A DNA stretch of 64,000 nucleotides, from contig NC_135565.1 in NCBI RefSeq assembly GCF_964340395.1, forward strand, positions 10,477,742 through 10,541,741. Reading direction: 5' to 3'. Numbering within the stretch: the first letter of the stretch is position 1; the number at the start of each line of letters is the position of its first letter. The DNA comes from Glandiceps talaboti. Its lineage: Eukaryota > Hemichordata > Enteropneusta > Spengelidae. A program made the position numbers and the translations under genes. Shown one piece after another: positions 1-13,200 of this stretch. The notes under the pieces are model-generated. The model searched no databases. It was not told the origin of the DNA and saw nothing but the letters and a program-made list of their open reading frames with translations.

Positions 1-1343
1 TCGAATAAAAATTCTTCAACAAGTTGGCAGCAAGATAGTCATCAGCACACTACTGAACAATTGCAGGCAAAAACAGAGTAAATCTAGAATGGGCATTGCG
101 AATATAGAGCTCTCGAGGCGAATGTAGGTAAAATGATGTGAGGCAGGCGTTTCTTTTGGAAATGACACCACTGGTCTATCTAACACGTATAATATGGTAT
201 TATAGTCTGTTGACAACACGCAGGGTAGAGAATGCCTAGACCCCGGTACGACACACGTGTCGCTTTGTGGCTGTCTCCGCTACACTACTACACAATACAA
301 CGCTCACTCCTAAATCATATGAATTACTAAGATACCTTCGAAATAATTTCCCACAAAGTACACAGTAAAATGCGACACGGGGAGACACAAATTTATAGAT
401 TGTAGAATGAATGGCTCGATACCCAGAGAGCTAAACAAACCGGGGACACAGTGAACGGCGTGAGTGCCGTGTAAAGAGATAGGTGCCCCGTCGATTCACG
501 AAATGAGACCCACTTATTAAATATCGTTCAGCGCTGAATTTATTTTACCTCGCCGTGGGTAACCTTTGTTGAACCACGTTGTAATTACATTTATGATTAA
601 GTCACCAGTATTATGCTATTTTAAATGAAATTTCCAGAGTTAACTTTATAGTCCAAAAGTGATCAACAATCCAGTCAAAAAGTCTAGGGTCTCTCGATCT
701 TTTCTCTACAGAAAACGTTTAATATTAACTCCAGATAAAAAAATCAGCCTCTAAGTGGTCTGTAAACATTATCTTGTACTATTATTTGCTTACCTTGTAT
801 TTTGTAACGGTCATTAACTCGGGGGACACCAGTCATGTCAGAGTTTTGAAATAAATCTACATCATGACGGAAATACAAGTTTCAATCAATGTGTTTTCTC
901 ATATTTTCACTCAATATACTGGGTAATTGAAAAATTGCCAACATTTCAATATTTCAGATACATTTGGGCGTTGGTTGACAGCAATTAAATTGTTTTAATT
1001 ATTTGCTTTAGAAATTATGTTACCAGCTTGATTGATTGTGAAAATGACTATTTTGAATCGGTGATTGGGGTCAAAGGTCACATCATGCGTAACCCTCGTC
1101 ATCTATAGCGCAGAAAAAAAAACCACATTGAGAAAATCCCCAAATGAAAGTTAACATATTTAATGGTATATTGAAATCCTTATACACAATTCATGTTTTT
1201 TAGATATGAGTCCAAAATCTTATATTTTGATATATAACAGATAAGTTTTTATATACTCATCTTTTAAATGACATAACAATGACCTTGGCATGATCCGTGA
1301 AATTGACAACAAAATAGAGAACACCTTTATCTAGATTAAACTC
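1..1343. other. Non-coding, no gene recognised
   Basis: No reading frame here resembles a known protein. A 67-codon minus-strand frame at 16-219 has no recognisable motif and probably arises by chance. The only motif of note is a direct repeat of two nuclear-receptor half-sites, GGGGTCAAAGGTCA, at 1067-1080. Confidence 0.6.
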
Positions 1344-3178
1344 ATCAATTGCCATACCCTATCTCTATGTAACGTACATCAATTACCATACCCTATCTCT
1401 ATGTAACGTACATTAATTACCATACCCTACCTCTATGTAACGTACATTAATTACAATACCATATCTCTATGTAACATACATTAATTATCATACCCTATCT
1501 CTATGTAACGTACATCAATTACCATACCCTATCTCTATGTAACGTACATCAATTATCATACCCTATCTCTATGTAACGTACATAAATTACCATACCCTAT
1601 CTCTATGTAACGTACATCAATTACCATACCCTATCTCTATGTAACATACATCCATTACCATACCCTATCTCTATGTAACGTACATAAATTACCATACCCT
1701 ATCTCTACGTAACGTACATCAATTACCATACCCTATCTCTATGTAACGTACATCCATTACCATACCCTGTCTCTATGTAACATACATCAATTACCATACC
1801 CTGTCTCTATGTAACGTACATCAATTACCATACCCTGTCTCTACGTAACGTACATTAATTACCATACCCTGTCTCTATGTAACGTACATCAATTACCATA
1901 CCCTATCTCTATGTAACGTACATTAATTACCATACCCTGTCTCTATGTAACATACATTAATTACCATACCCTATCTCTATGTAACGTACATTAATTACCA
2001 TACCCTGTCTCTATGTAACATACATTAATTACCATACCCTATCTCTATGTAACGTACATCAATTACCATACCCTATCTCTATGTAACGTCATCAATTATC
2101 ATACCCTATCTCTGTGTAACGTACATCAATTACCATACCCTATCTCTGTGTAACATACATCAATTACCATACCCTATCTCTGTGTAACGTGCATCAATTA
2201 CCATACCCTATCTCTATGTAACATACATTAATTACCATACCCTATCTCTATGTAACGTATATCAATTACCATACCCTATCTCTATGTAACATACATAAAT
2301 TACCATACCCTAACTATATGTAACGTACATCAATTACCATACCCTATCTCTATGTAACGTACATCAATTACCATACCCTATCTCTATGTAACATACATTA
2401 ATTACCAAACCCTATCTCTACGTAACGTACATTAATTACCATACCCTATCTCTGTGTAACGTACATCAATTACCATACCATATCTCTACGTAACGTACAT
2501 CAATTACCATACCCTATCTCTATGTAACGTACATCAATTACCATACCATATCTCTATGTAATGTACATCAATTACCATACCCTATCTCTATGTAACATAC
2601 ATCAATTATCATACCCTATCTCTATGTAACGTACATCAATTACCATACCCTATCTCTGTGTAACATACATTAATTACCATACCATATCTCTACGTAATGT
2701 ACATCAATTACCATACCCTATCTCTATGTAACGTACATCAATTACCATACCCTATCTCTATGTAACGTGCATTAATTACCATACCCTATCTCTATGTAAC
2801 ATACATCAATTACCATACCCTATCTCTATGTAACATACATTAATTACCATACCCTATCTCTATGTAACATACATTAATTACCATACCATATCTCTACGTA
2901 ATATACATCAATTACCATACCCTATCTCTATGTAACATACATTAATTACCATACCCTATCTCTATGTAACATACATCAATTATCATACCCTATCTCTATG
3001 TAACATACATCAATTATCATACCCTATCTCTGTGTAACGTGCATTAATTACCATACCCTATCTCTATGTAACATACATTAATTACCATACCCTATCTCTA
3101 TGTAACATACATTAATTACTATACCCTATCTCTGTGTAACGTACATCAATTACCATGCCCTATCTCTGTGTAACGTAC
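1344..3178. repeat. 34-bp minisatellite, about 54 copies
   Basis: A continuous head-to-tail array of a 34-bp unit that begins ATCAATTACCATACCCTATC and ends with TCTATGTAACGTAC. Units differ at a few fixed positions: C/T in CATCAATT versus CATTAATT, G/A in AACGTAC versus AACATAC, and A/G in CTATGT versus CTGTGT. The span of about 1835 bp divided by 34 gives 54 units. Many stop codons occur in the units, so it is not coding. Confidence 0.97.
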
Positions 3179-4990
3179 ACCAACTTCAATTCGATATCTC
3201 GATGAAAAAAGAAGAAAAGTTGGTCGGCGCTGGATCGAGTACATAGAATGTGCATTGTAATGAGTAGTACCTCTACTGCTGATGATCGCCAGACGGAGTT
3301 CTCTAATGTCGGTCTATAGAAACAAACAAAGTGTTCATTCAACAGGGAAATAATCCTCCGAAGTAGACCGATTTCAATTTAGGCTGTTGGATCGCCCTGG
3401 AGCTACTTAAATATTATATTCATATAGCGAGGTTAGAGATATGAATATCTATAGATTGATTAAGTGCATAATAGAGTGATGCGATAGGCGGAAATTCAAT
3501 GAGCTGTATTGCTGTCAGCCATAATGATTCACGCGGATTATCCACTTGTCGTCTGATCACATTTCCCGCCTAAATTTCCACTGCAAAATTTACTTTGGAA
3601 TACTGCAGATATCAAGCCAATTCGTAGGATTAAGGTTATTGTGATCGTTTTAAAACCAAAATTAAAGTTAATCAAAGTTATTTTTCTATCCAAAATGAAA
3701 TTATTTGGTTTTGAGAGAAGTTACGTGATGTATTTATTATTTGTAGGGATGCTGACCGATAATTTAGAAGTTTACACAGGTTACAGACATGAAAAGAAAC
3801 CGATAATTCATTAAACAATTCTAAACCGAAACCAGCAGACTACAGGTTATAGCGCCAATGAAATTTTCGAAACAAAAGAAACTTTTTTTTGTCCTTGTAT
3901 TAAATTTCGCGTCATTTGTCCATTTGCGTGGAATAATGTAAGAAATTGTCGGAGTCAGTCGGTTGTGCCAAGCAGAAAATTCCTGCGCAATTGTCCGAAA
4001 GTGGAGCGAAGCAGTGAAACGCTCAGGAAACATAGTCGATAAAACAACAACGCCAGTAGCCATGATATAAACCAAAGAGATTTAAGAACGGAGATGGCAA
4101 TGCGAAAGTCAATTTCGTTTTGAAGTGAGGTCACTGTAGCTATCCGTGGATAGTCTGTACAGGATATTATAGCCGCCGGCTCTAACGCTTATAGTATTCA
4201 TGACTAGAGCGAGTAGGAATATATGTATGTAGTACGTGTCTACTTTCTACGTCGACTTCACTACCAGTGTAACAGAAAAAAACATTTCACTAAAATAGTC
4301 TGTGTTCAAACATCGCTAGATGACAGACGAGACAAGAAATTTTAACAGCGGACTAATTTTACAGGAAAATAAATATTAATATGTGGTCCGTGTAGTTGTA
4401 TACTTTTGTTTCCATTTTTGTTTCCTATAATTCTTGCGGTTTTTTCGCCCCTTTTTTCTCATCCGGTTTTTATTTGGTGGATTTTAACGTCATTTTCGTG
4501 TAACGTTCTATACCGTTCTGTTTATTTTTTTTTTGAAAAGTAATGAAATGTTACAAAAATGTATGGTTGGTGTATTCGCTACAATATCGTGTACAGATAC
4601 ACAAATGTAAAGAAATACTGTGTAATGTTTACTGTATTCCACTCCTGGTCTTTGCGTTCCACTCTGTAAATAAAGCATATCATAACTTGTTTCACGTGAA
4701 TTATTTGCGACTTGTAGTAATGATAAACTTATTCTAACCGTGGTATGGGAAATATCTGTCTGTCTGTCTGTCAACCGTTTTGTTCTGTTTTTCTTCTCTT
4801 GGCCTTTTCTTCTCTTTTTCTTCAATATTAGAGTTGAAATACATGTTAGTATGTATTGTTTGGTTTGATGTATTTATGGGTAGATGGATAGACAGATTAA
4901 GCAGATTGATTGATAAAGGGTGGATGGATGGATGGATTGATTGATTTGATGGATTACGTGTCGATAGGTGGAATCAATGATTGAATGTAT
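3179..4990. other. Non-coding, no gene recognised
   Basis: Unique-looking AT-rich sequence. Short open frames on both strands (for example 3821-4075 minus and 4508-4825 minus) show no domain, signal peptide or splice context that I recognise. Confidence 0.55.
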
Positions 4991-4999
4991 GGGTGGGTG

Positions 5000-5008
5000 G
5001 GTGAGTGC

Positions 5009-5042
<34 letters not shown>

Positions 5043-5200
5043 ATGTATGTATGTATGTATGTATGTATGTATGTATGTATGTATGTATGTATGCAGGTAG
5101 GTAGGTAGGAACGTGCATATCTACGTACACACGTACATATGTACCTATGTATGGCTGGCTGGCTGGCTGGCTGGCTGGACGGACGGACGGACGGATAGAT
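5000..5200. repeat. Compound microsatellite (TG, TATG, GGCT, GGAC)
   Basis: A run of TG dinucleotides passes into about 16 TATG units, then GTAG, GGCT and GGAC tetranucleotide runs. The surrounding 4860-5300 is rich in GGAT/TGGA-like degenerate tetranucleotides. Confidence 0.95.
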
Positions 5201-8200
5201 GAGTGGGTGAGTATATGTGTGGGTGGGTATGTATGTGGTGGGTGGAATGGTGAGAATTAATTTAAAAAAATCAATAGATGGATGGTTTGACGGGTGGACT
5301 GTTTAATTTCTGACCCTTTAATATCGTGCGGGTATTGACTTGCAAAATATTGTGTAATACCAAACATCATGTATAGATATTTCTAAAGTAAACACATAGG
5401 TGACGTTCGAAACCACCAAGCGGAAAGGCGATACCTGGAGACTGTATGAACTCCAATATATAAACAAAGACGGCATACTGACTGGATTGATTAACGAGGT
5501 AATGGACGTCACTGGAACAAATTGATTAAATTCAATCCAATTATATACTAATTTAATTAAGGCACAATTTAAAAAGCAGATTTTCGGAACGATTTAAAAA
5601 ATCGGATGGGTTGGGCTTTCGGCTAGTTGAGGAGATAGATTCATGTAAGACTTCACTATCCATTAGTTCGGGATGTGTTTTAACGTCAAATTGCTCACCG
5701 TGGCGAGAAAGAAAAAGTAAAAATGTTGGAATTAATCCAACCACATCAAGTGTGATGGACTCATTTGTGTCGCCAAATTACGGTATGAAAATTCCGGCCC
5801 TGACTTTCAGGCTTTTTGCTGTTCTTCTGGGAAAAGTCAGTCGCCAGGAAAGTGAATGCAAAAGAATTGACAACTTAAGCGTGAGTAAAAGGTCGATGCC
5901 GGCAACGCGTTCTTGAATTTTGTTTTTTTCCTTTCTCTTTTAAAAGCGACTATTTCAGTTTGTAGGCAATTCTTACATCCCTCTGGGAAGGGTAAAACGA
6001 ATATGGCTAGAAGTCAGTGGAGGGGGGCTGAATAGCATGTTGCCTGGATTGTTATAAGAGCGATGACTGCTCAAAGGGAACCACTCAATCAGTGAATACA
6101 CGAGCCGTATCGCCATGCGCCGCGCCAACAACGCATTGCTGGTTACCCTGGGGAACGCTCTAACACGAGTTGTGTACATGGATATTGGCGCTATACAACT
6201 GTTTACAGAAAGCACAGTGAAGTACTCTGAATTGCATTGTGTTATCTTTATTTTGATGGGGTTAGTTAATGTCCATATCTCCATCTAATTGTGTGACACG
6301 TGCATGAGGTTTCTCTTACAGCGTTCTCTTACAGTTATCAGCGTACGTACAACTGTAAAAAAAAAAATAGACGCCCCCCCCCCCCAGTAAAGAGCATTTT
6401 TTATTAATTTCTTAACGATTTCTATATTGTAAATTTTTTTTACCGGCCTTGCCAAGCTGACGAAAGTAGTATGTCGATGTTTTTTGGACCCATTTTTAGT
6501 GAATATTAAAATGGAATTAGGTTGTTGTTCAGTAGCGATGTGGTACAAATCGGACGGCATGTCTGCGGTGTACGATTCCGCTGACACTTTTCCATTACTG
6601 TTCACGCATGATGACCACGCATCATTAGTGATTTTCATCAACATTTTAGTCACTCTATTGTCACTTTTTTTCTGACGTCATACTGTTCGCTGGTAGTTCT
6701 CTTTTCCCCGCCACGCGCTCTCAAAAAGAAATACACTAAACTAACCACACTGTTTTCTAGTTCGCGGCATTTTTTATCTTTTCCTTGATCACGACCAAGA
6801 AAACTATCAATTCAATCTTGTATGAAATCAAGAACCGGACCGTAACAACGTAAACAATAGTAATGAATCTCGGATTTTTCTCGGGCATGGGCGCGTGAGA
6901 AAAGAGGAGAATTTTCGCGAGATTAGGCTAATAACGCGAGATTAGACTAATAACGCGAATATTATGGTCAACTGGGTCCTTTATTAACATTTTGCAGGTT
7001 CGTTTTCCCTCCCTTGTAATTTCTTCTCATTTTTGGCGGGCTAGTTCAGCGGTCTTTGATGACTATGGTGTCAGAATATGAAATAACCAAATCTGTCAGT
7101 CATAGGTTTGCTTGATTAGCAAGGTTTCAATGGCGGACCTACATTGTTCGCTTTCTTCCAACCCAGTGGGTTGAAGTGATGCGAACGAGGTTCCCATCGC
7201 AATTACCGACTGCTTTTCAATGGGATACAATTAGTGAATGAGTATACACGCCAATTGATGACTCCAGCGATGAAATATCAAGTCAGTTACTGTAACGTCT
7301 TAGTTACTAGTCAAATCGATTCACTGAAAATTTGCAGCCTGTAATTTCGAGATGTATAAAACTTGTAAGACGTAAAGTCGAACCATTCACTTTTTGTATC
7401 CAAGTAATGGTAATTGTATAAACTAATTATTATAAGTTATGTAAATTTAACAGTAACAAGTTCCTATATTTAAAGAAAAATCAAAATATGAAATCTAGAG
7501 TTTAGTTTCTTTGGTTATTATATTCTTATGCATCATACGCATGCGTGCGTGCTTGCGCGCGTATCTTATTTGTGTGGGTGTGTGTGTGTGTGGACGCACG
7601 TGTGTGTGAGTGTGCGTGTGTGTACATATGTGCGTGTATGCAATTTGTACCTGTGTATGTATTACAAAAGGAAAGAATTTCTAAGCGATTTATAAGTGAA
7701 TGCAAAATAGAAGTCAGATGTTTTTCCCACTTTGAAATTGATGAAACGAAAACACGAAACATTCAAAGACTGTCACAGATTTGGCGTTGTCAAATGTTGA
7801 ACTAATCTTACCTCGGCCTTTAAAAAAAGTGCAAGCATAAAAAATTACTAGCAACAATTTCATTATTTCCCGCCAATATACAAGGTTGATAATCAGTCTC
7901 TCGGTCTCGAAATGTCGTCTTTAGATTCGGGTCAAAGGTCGAAGTATGACAGGCGTAGTGACTGGCATACTATGAACGTAATAACAGAGAAGTAAGTGGT
8001 ATATAAGTTTTATCAGCCAATTAGTTATTCTGTAAATGTCTGGAATCAAACCCATTTAGGAACCTTTAATTGCACAGTGCAAAACGCTTTTTTTCCACGA
8101 CGGTTAAAATCTTCAGCTGTGAAGGAAGTGATTTGAAAAGGAGAAATGTGGTGGAAAACCGTCATTTTTCCCCCATACAAAACTCTCTTCCTAGGAGTAA

Positions 8201-8984
8201 TGAAGCAATACATAGTATTTCTATATCGAGAAAAAAAACTATACACGACAATTTTTTCAGATCATGACCACCGTTTATCGCAAAATAATCACAATCCAAT
8301 ATCGTTTAAACGCCGACTTCCTGTGGTATTGAAGCTAACTAAAATCACTGAACATTTTATTAATAAAATCAACTTTTTGCCACTTCAGTGGAACGCTACA
8401 TTTTAGTTTGCAAATGGCGTAAATAATTATGAAAGTGATGGCCATGAATATACTCTGTGTTCGCACCATTTCGTTAACACAAGGCGTTCAGCAATTTTCA
8501 TCGCGGAAATGTGACTCTGTTGACGGGACGAGTTGAAAATTAATAGCAATGTTAAATTAAGTCTATTAGCCCATTAATGTGATTAGATGGCAGGCAGGAT
8601 TATGTGGTCCAAGTGGTCAGCGACAAAAAGATCAAATCGGTGCCTACATACAGAAACTGTCTAATTATGCGTGTATTCCTAATTTTTACAGGGTAAAGTG
8701 GTCTAACTCAAGTCGATTGGTTATGTTATCAAATTGCAGTTTTTTGTTATTAAGTGTCATCGGAACATATCCAATCAAAATATTGGTTAGTGTTCAGTGA
8801 CTGCATTGTCGGATTTTCCTTCCTTTGAATTGATGATCTTAAATTTATTGTTGGAAATTTCAGTGTCTTGAGACAATGTTTGATGCAAGAAATGAAAACA
8901 CTCAATGTTATCATTCAATTTTTTTTTACGTTTTACTTTTCTATCAATCTTCAAGTCTCTTAGTCCAAGGGCCACATTCCACGG
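5201..8984. other. Non-coding, no gene recognised
   Basis: No exon is convincing. The longest plus-strand frame (5611-5916) and the minus-strand frame at 6285-6653 have no known motif. A C-tract lies near 6374-6386 and a TG-rich tract at about 7570-7640. A second nuclear-receptor-type repeat (GGGTCAAAGGTC) lies at 7929-7940. Confidence 0.5.
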
Positions 8985-9870
8985 TAAAGTCCTGTATTAT
9001 CACTTCACAATCCCTTCATATTGACATGGTAAGTCTTGTATTATCACCTCACAATCCCTTCATATTGACATGGTGAAATCTTGTATTATCCCCCCAAAAT
9101 CCCTTCATATTGACATGGCGAAGTCTTGTATTATCACCCCAAAATCCCTTCATATTGACATGGTAAGTGTTGTATTATCACCACACCATACCTTCATGTT
9201 GACATGGTGAAATATTGTATTATCACCCCAAAATCCCTTCATACTGACATGGTGAAGTCTTGTATTATCACCCCCAAATCCCTTCATATTGACATGGTAA
9301 GTATTGTATTATCACCACACCATACCTTCATATTGACATGGTGAAATCTTGTATTATCACCCCAAAATCCCTTCATACTGACATGGTGAAGTCTTGTATT
9401 ATCACCTCACAATCCCTTCATATTGACATTTTTTCTCTGTGTTATTTATTGGTTTCTTCCCATCAGATGTACAGCCATTACAGATTGGCAGAACAGTTTT
9501 ATATTATCTTTTTAAGTTGATGTCAGTTTTGCCGGCATCCACTGTTTCTTGCGAGACTACATAATTTGCGCGATTTTATAATTTTTTTCTCAAATTCGTA
9601 AAAAAAGTTTAGGGTCGGCAGTGAAAAACTAGGTGGGGTCGGGTAACTGGAACCAAACAATTTTTTAGGCCTTATAACCACATTATTCCTTCATATTGAC
9701 ATGGTGAGGTCTTGTATTATCACCACAACATCTCTTCATATTGACATGGTAAGTCTTGTATTATCACCTCACAATCCCTTCATATTGACATGGTAAGTCT
9801 TGTATTATCACCACACTATCTCATCATATTGATAAGGTGAAATCTCATATTATCTCTTCACATTAACACG
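8985..9870. repeat. 44-46-bp minisatellite, split by a MITE
   Basis: Degenerate units contain TTGTATTATCACC and CCCTTCATATTGACATGG. About ten units occupy 8985-9431 and about four more occupy 9681-9870. The gap at 9432-9672 is a copy of a dispersed element found twice more in the window, so the array was split by an insertion. Confidence 0.9.
9432..9672 (+). mobile_element. MITE family 1, copy 1 (5'-truncated)
   Basis: This copy shares the blocks CAGATGTACAGCCATTACAG, GTTTAGGGTCGGCAGTG and GGTGGGGTCGGGTAAC with 32357-32707 and 44988-45360. The left terminus of the full copies (GGTTCCGATTAC) is missing here, and the right terminus (inverted, TTACC..GGAACC) is present. It has no coding capacity. 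Confidence 0.85.
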
Positions 9871-10389
9871 GCGAATACTTACTCCCCCCCACATGAACTG
9901 TAATTTGAGATTGAGCAGAGTGATATTTTCATCTCTTCGAATGTTCAACTTTCGCAAATAGAATACGTTCAACTGCCAAGTTTCATGAAAGCGAAAAGAA
10001 AATCCTTGTTGCGGACTTTTTTTCTCCTTGTGTGTGCCTTTTCAATTCTAGTGGTGAATTTATCATTTATTATCTTAATTCATAAAAAAACCGCGCTACA
10101 CTACATCGCAGAGATTGCACAACAAACTAACAACTAAAAAATGAAAAAATAATGCAACAGCTACGAAAAAAACAGAAAAAAACCCACCAGTACAATGTTT
10201 CAAAAAGAAAGTGCACAAATAACGTATAAAATTACTGGTTATTTTTCAAAGTTTTTTTTTTCAAGTACGAAGGATAAAAATTAACAAGACAGCTAGTAGA
10301 TTAAAACAAATTACCATTTTACAATATGAAAGAACATCACACATTAAAATAGAGAGTCAACTATCCTGCAGAGACCCTGGCAACTCAAA
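9871..10389. other. Non-coding; A/T-rich, partly LINE 3' flank
   Basis: No gene is seen. From about 10080 the sequence is likely the 3' untranslated tail of the minus-strand LINE fragment at 10390-10530. Confidence 0.4.
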
Positions 10390-10530
10390 AGCAGATACGG
10401 TTCTAAAATGATGCGTCTTCAACCCACTTTTGAACATGTGAACAGTCTTAGCACTACGAATATCAAATGGTAGTGCATTCTACAAGGAAGGTGCGCAAAC
10501 TGAGAAGGCTCTGAGAATTTTTGTAGGGAC
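10390..10530 (-). pseudogene. LINE ORF2 C-terminal fragment (CR1/L2-like)
   Basis: The minus strand translates to CAPSL*NALPFDIRSAKT followed by FKSGLKTHHF. This is the C-terminal signature of CR1/L2-group LINE polymerases (LWN.LP..IR, then FK..LKTHLF), with the tryptophan codon changed to a stop. Only this short dead fragment is preserved. The adjacent A-rich sequence to the left would be the 3' tail. Confidence 0.75.
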
Positions 10531-10923
10531 GACCTTTACAGTATTATAGGTACTAAAATTATTCAATTTATTAAAATCAAGTTAATTCCATGTTTTACAA
10601 TATTTAGTATGTATTGTTACCATGGGAACACGATAGCACGACGACCCCCCCCCACTTTTGAACCCATTTTAAAATTGAAAATAGTTTGATTAATTCTCAA
10701 AATTCAGGTCTCAAACTGTCAGTAAACGTTGAAAAGTCTATTGATTCCCTGCGAAGTTATAATTCGAAATAAAAAAAAAACATCATCCTGGTATGGCAGT
10801 TGTGCATTTCCAAATCTGATAGGTCGTTGATAAACATTGTTAGGTCGTGTTTTTGGACCAGTTGCCCGATGGCTTACTTCCCGAAACTAACCAAAACTTT
10901 GTCATTGATACACTATATTCAAC
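10531..10923. other. Non-coding spacer
   Basis: Nothing is recognised apart from a C-tract near 10645. Confidence 0.4.
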
Positions 10924-11175
10924 AATAGGGAACTTGCAAACCCGCCATGTTGAATGTTGCATCATGGGAAATGTGATAATAAATACTAATCAATTAGTAT
11001 TGTAAACCATGTTGATACATTGTTTGCAACCACAAATAATCAATTCATAGTTACCCTGACCATTGTGGGAGGTTTATTTTATCAGTAGCTCCAGATTAGG
11101 TATTACGATAACCACAGATAATCCCATAGTCCATTGCGTCTGAGCATGCTCAGTCTGGATTGCAAGTTCCCTATT
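10924..11175. mobile_element. MITE family 2, copy 1 (252 bp)
   Basis: Bounded by a 16-bp perfect inverted repeat, AATAGGGAACTTGCAA at the left and its complement at 11160-11175. The whole sequence is closely matched by 61447-61699, including GTAGCTCCAGATTAGGTATT and TCTGAGCATGCTCAGT near the right end. It has no coding capacity, so it is a non-autonomous DNA element. Confidence 0.9.
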
Positions 11176-11335
11176 ATGGTGTTTTGTTTAAGCGCGTTGT
11201 TCATATGTAAATCAAATGATAGCCAATACCACGATCGAACGCTTTGGCATTAGGAAACTTGGAGATTGAAGGAGCAAAGCTGGGTTTAATTTTGTTTAGG
11301 GGTATAGTTTTCATGACGTATATTTAGATGTTATT

Positions 11336-11456
11336 CCCTAACATTTTTCTTCGTTCAGCCAAGGAAAATATGAGTGACCTATGTGGGGCTTTGTCACTAC
11401 GAATCGCTAGACGAGGAGTGACAAAACCCTTAGTCACGAGTATTTTCTGGCTGAAT
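11336..11456. mobile_element. ~120-bp palindromic element, copy 1
   Basis: The left arm TTCAGCCAAGGAAAATATGA, followed by GTGAC, is answered by GTCACGAGTATTTTCTGGCTGAA at the right. Related copies at 38962-39056 and 58848-58945 share GGAAAATACGAGTGACC and the GTCACTA.GA.T.GCTAGA core. Confidence 0.7.
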
Positions 11457-11478
11457 TAAGTAAAATATTGGAGAATAA

Positions 11479-12444
11479 GGGAGCCTTCAGTAATTGCAGG
11501 GGGGGGGGGGGGGCAAATCGGGCCCGGACTGATGCGTAAAATGTGATCCTCGCCTGATTCCGTCGTGCTAAAAAGTGACCTTCCCTCAATTTCTTTTCAC
11601 TCAAATATGACCTTCCCCTATTAAAATATTTCAAAAACATGGAGTAAATGCTGTCAGACATGTAAGAGGACACTAGTCCCAGAATCAGTGGTTTAAAGGA
11701 ATTAATCCCACCGCTGCCACCACGTTGACAGTGTTACAGGCATTGGTTATTACCCCAACTACTACTACCACAATATATTTATGCGAAGATAGTGTTCACT
11801 CTATGCCACATGGTTGTCAACAGCGATTTGATGATATGGTCTGATTTTATGATACCTAACCCTAACCTTAACCCTAACCCATAATCAAAGGCAACATTGG
11901 GCTCTTCATTACCAAGGTTATAAGGATGTTATGGTAAAAGTGAAACATGTTCTGAGCACCACATATACATAGCTAATAGAAATGCAAAGTACAGTGTCAA
12001 CAATCAAAATAATATCAATTTTTGAGGGGTCACTAAATGTGCACCTATCGGCTATATAGCATGGAGTTTGCATACAGTGTATGCATAGAGCTGTAATTTA
12101 AGACAACTTTGGGGTGTTCATTACCATGGTTACAAGGATGTTATAGTAAAAGTGAAACATATTTTGAGCACCTCATATAAAGTACAGTGTCAACAATCAA
12201 AATGATATTAATTTTAAGGGGTCACTAAATGTGCACCTACCGGCTATATTGCATGGAGTTTGCATACAACTATGCATAAATGCCAAAATTACAAAATAAT
12301 GCTGAGCTAGGCAATACAGTTAGTGAAAGTAAAATGTGACCCTCCCCTAATCCCAATATTGCCCTCCTCTGAGAACCGATTTGTAAAAAGTGACTACCCA
12401 ATTTCCACGACCTTCCCCCTCCTTGTCATTACTTAAGGCTCCCT
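11479..12444. mobile_element. G-tract TIR element, copy A (966 bp)
   Basis: Bounded by imperfect inverted repeats: GGGAGCCTTCAGTAATTGCA followed by a long G tract at the left, and the complementary TAAGGCTCCCT preceded by a C-rich segment at the right. The interior holds an imperfect direct duplication of about 190 bp (about 11897-12085 and 12107-12280) and a short telomere-like run (CCTAACCC variants, 11855-11880). I find no transposase frame, so it is probably non-autonomous. Confidence 0.8.
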
Positions 12445-13200
12445 AACATAATTATACCAGCGACAGTAATATCAAAGAAAAATCGGGGAAAGCAATGACT
12501 GTTTTGAACATATTGACTCATACTTCAAACACAGCAGAACCAGTAAAAATAGACGCGAATTGTCGTGACGTAGAACAACCAGGGGATATATTCCATATTT
12601 TTGTTCATCTTGGCTCGTGCATGTTATAATAAAAGATAATGTAATGTTCTCTTTACGCATACTTATCTATCACTTACGATTGACAGAACTCAGACCTAGT
12701 ATTCAGGCATTATATGTAAATGAGTCGATGACGTAATTTAGTATGCGTACACTAAAAGGTCAATGAACCTTCGTTATGTCATCAGCTGTGCTAACAACAC
12801 CAATTAAAAAGACATATTGCCATTAGCATTATGCCAAATCAGTTTAATCGCGATTTCTTGCTATTATTTGTGTAAATCATCCGAGTAAAAAAAGTTATAA
12901 AAATATGACTTACAAATTAAAATTTCGACTCACCGGCAGAGTCAAATGTTTTGGAAGTCAATCTCAAATTTTTGACTCTAAGAGTAGAACTTTTCATTTA
13001 TTGTAACTAAGACGCCAGAGTCCCGCAACATTCATTCTCGCATATTGTGATTTATCTAAGAAACGGTGACAAAGAACCGCAGGTTCATTCCTCTTGAGTT
13101 ATTTGAAATGATCTTGAACCGTTTCACCCCATCACTTTTATCTCCAGTAGCAGGCTGGCTTATTGGGAAAATGCCATTTCAGCCTTTTTTTTAAAAATTC
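12445..13200. other. Non-coding, no gene recognised
   Basis: Only short frames without motifs are seen. Confidence 0.45.

Noticed and set aside
1344-3178. CRISPR-like array
   Set aside because: The 34-bp units are contiguous with no unique spacers, and the genome is eukaryotic, so it is a minisatellite.
5611-5916. 101-codon plus-strand frame
   Set aside because: No motif or similarity that I recognise, overlapped by an open frame on the other strand, length within chance for this window.
11855-11880. Interstitial telomere
   Set aside because: Only about four CCTAACCC-like units, one variant, inside a TIR element; too short to mean a fusion or telomere.
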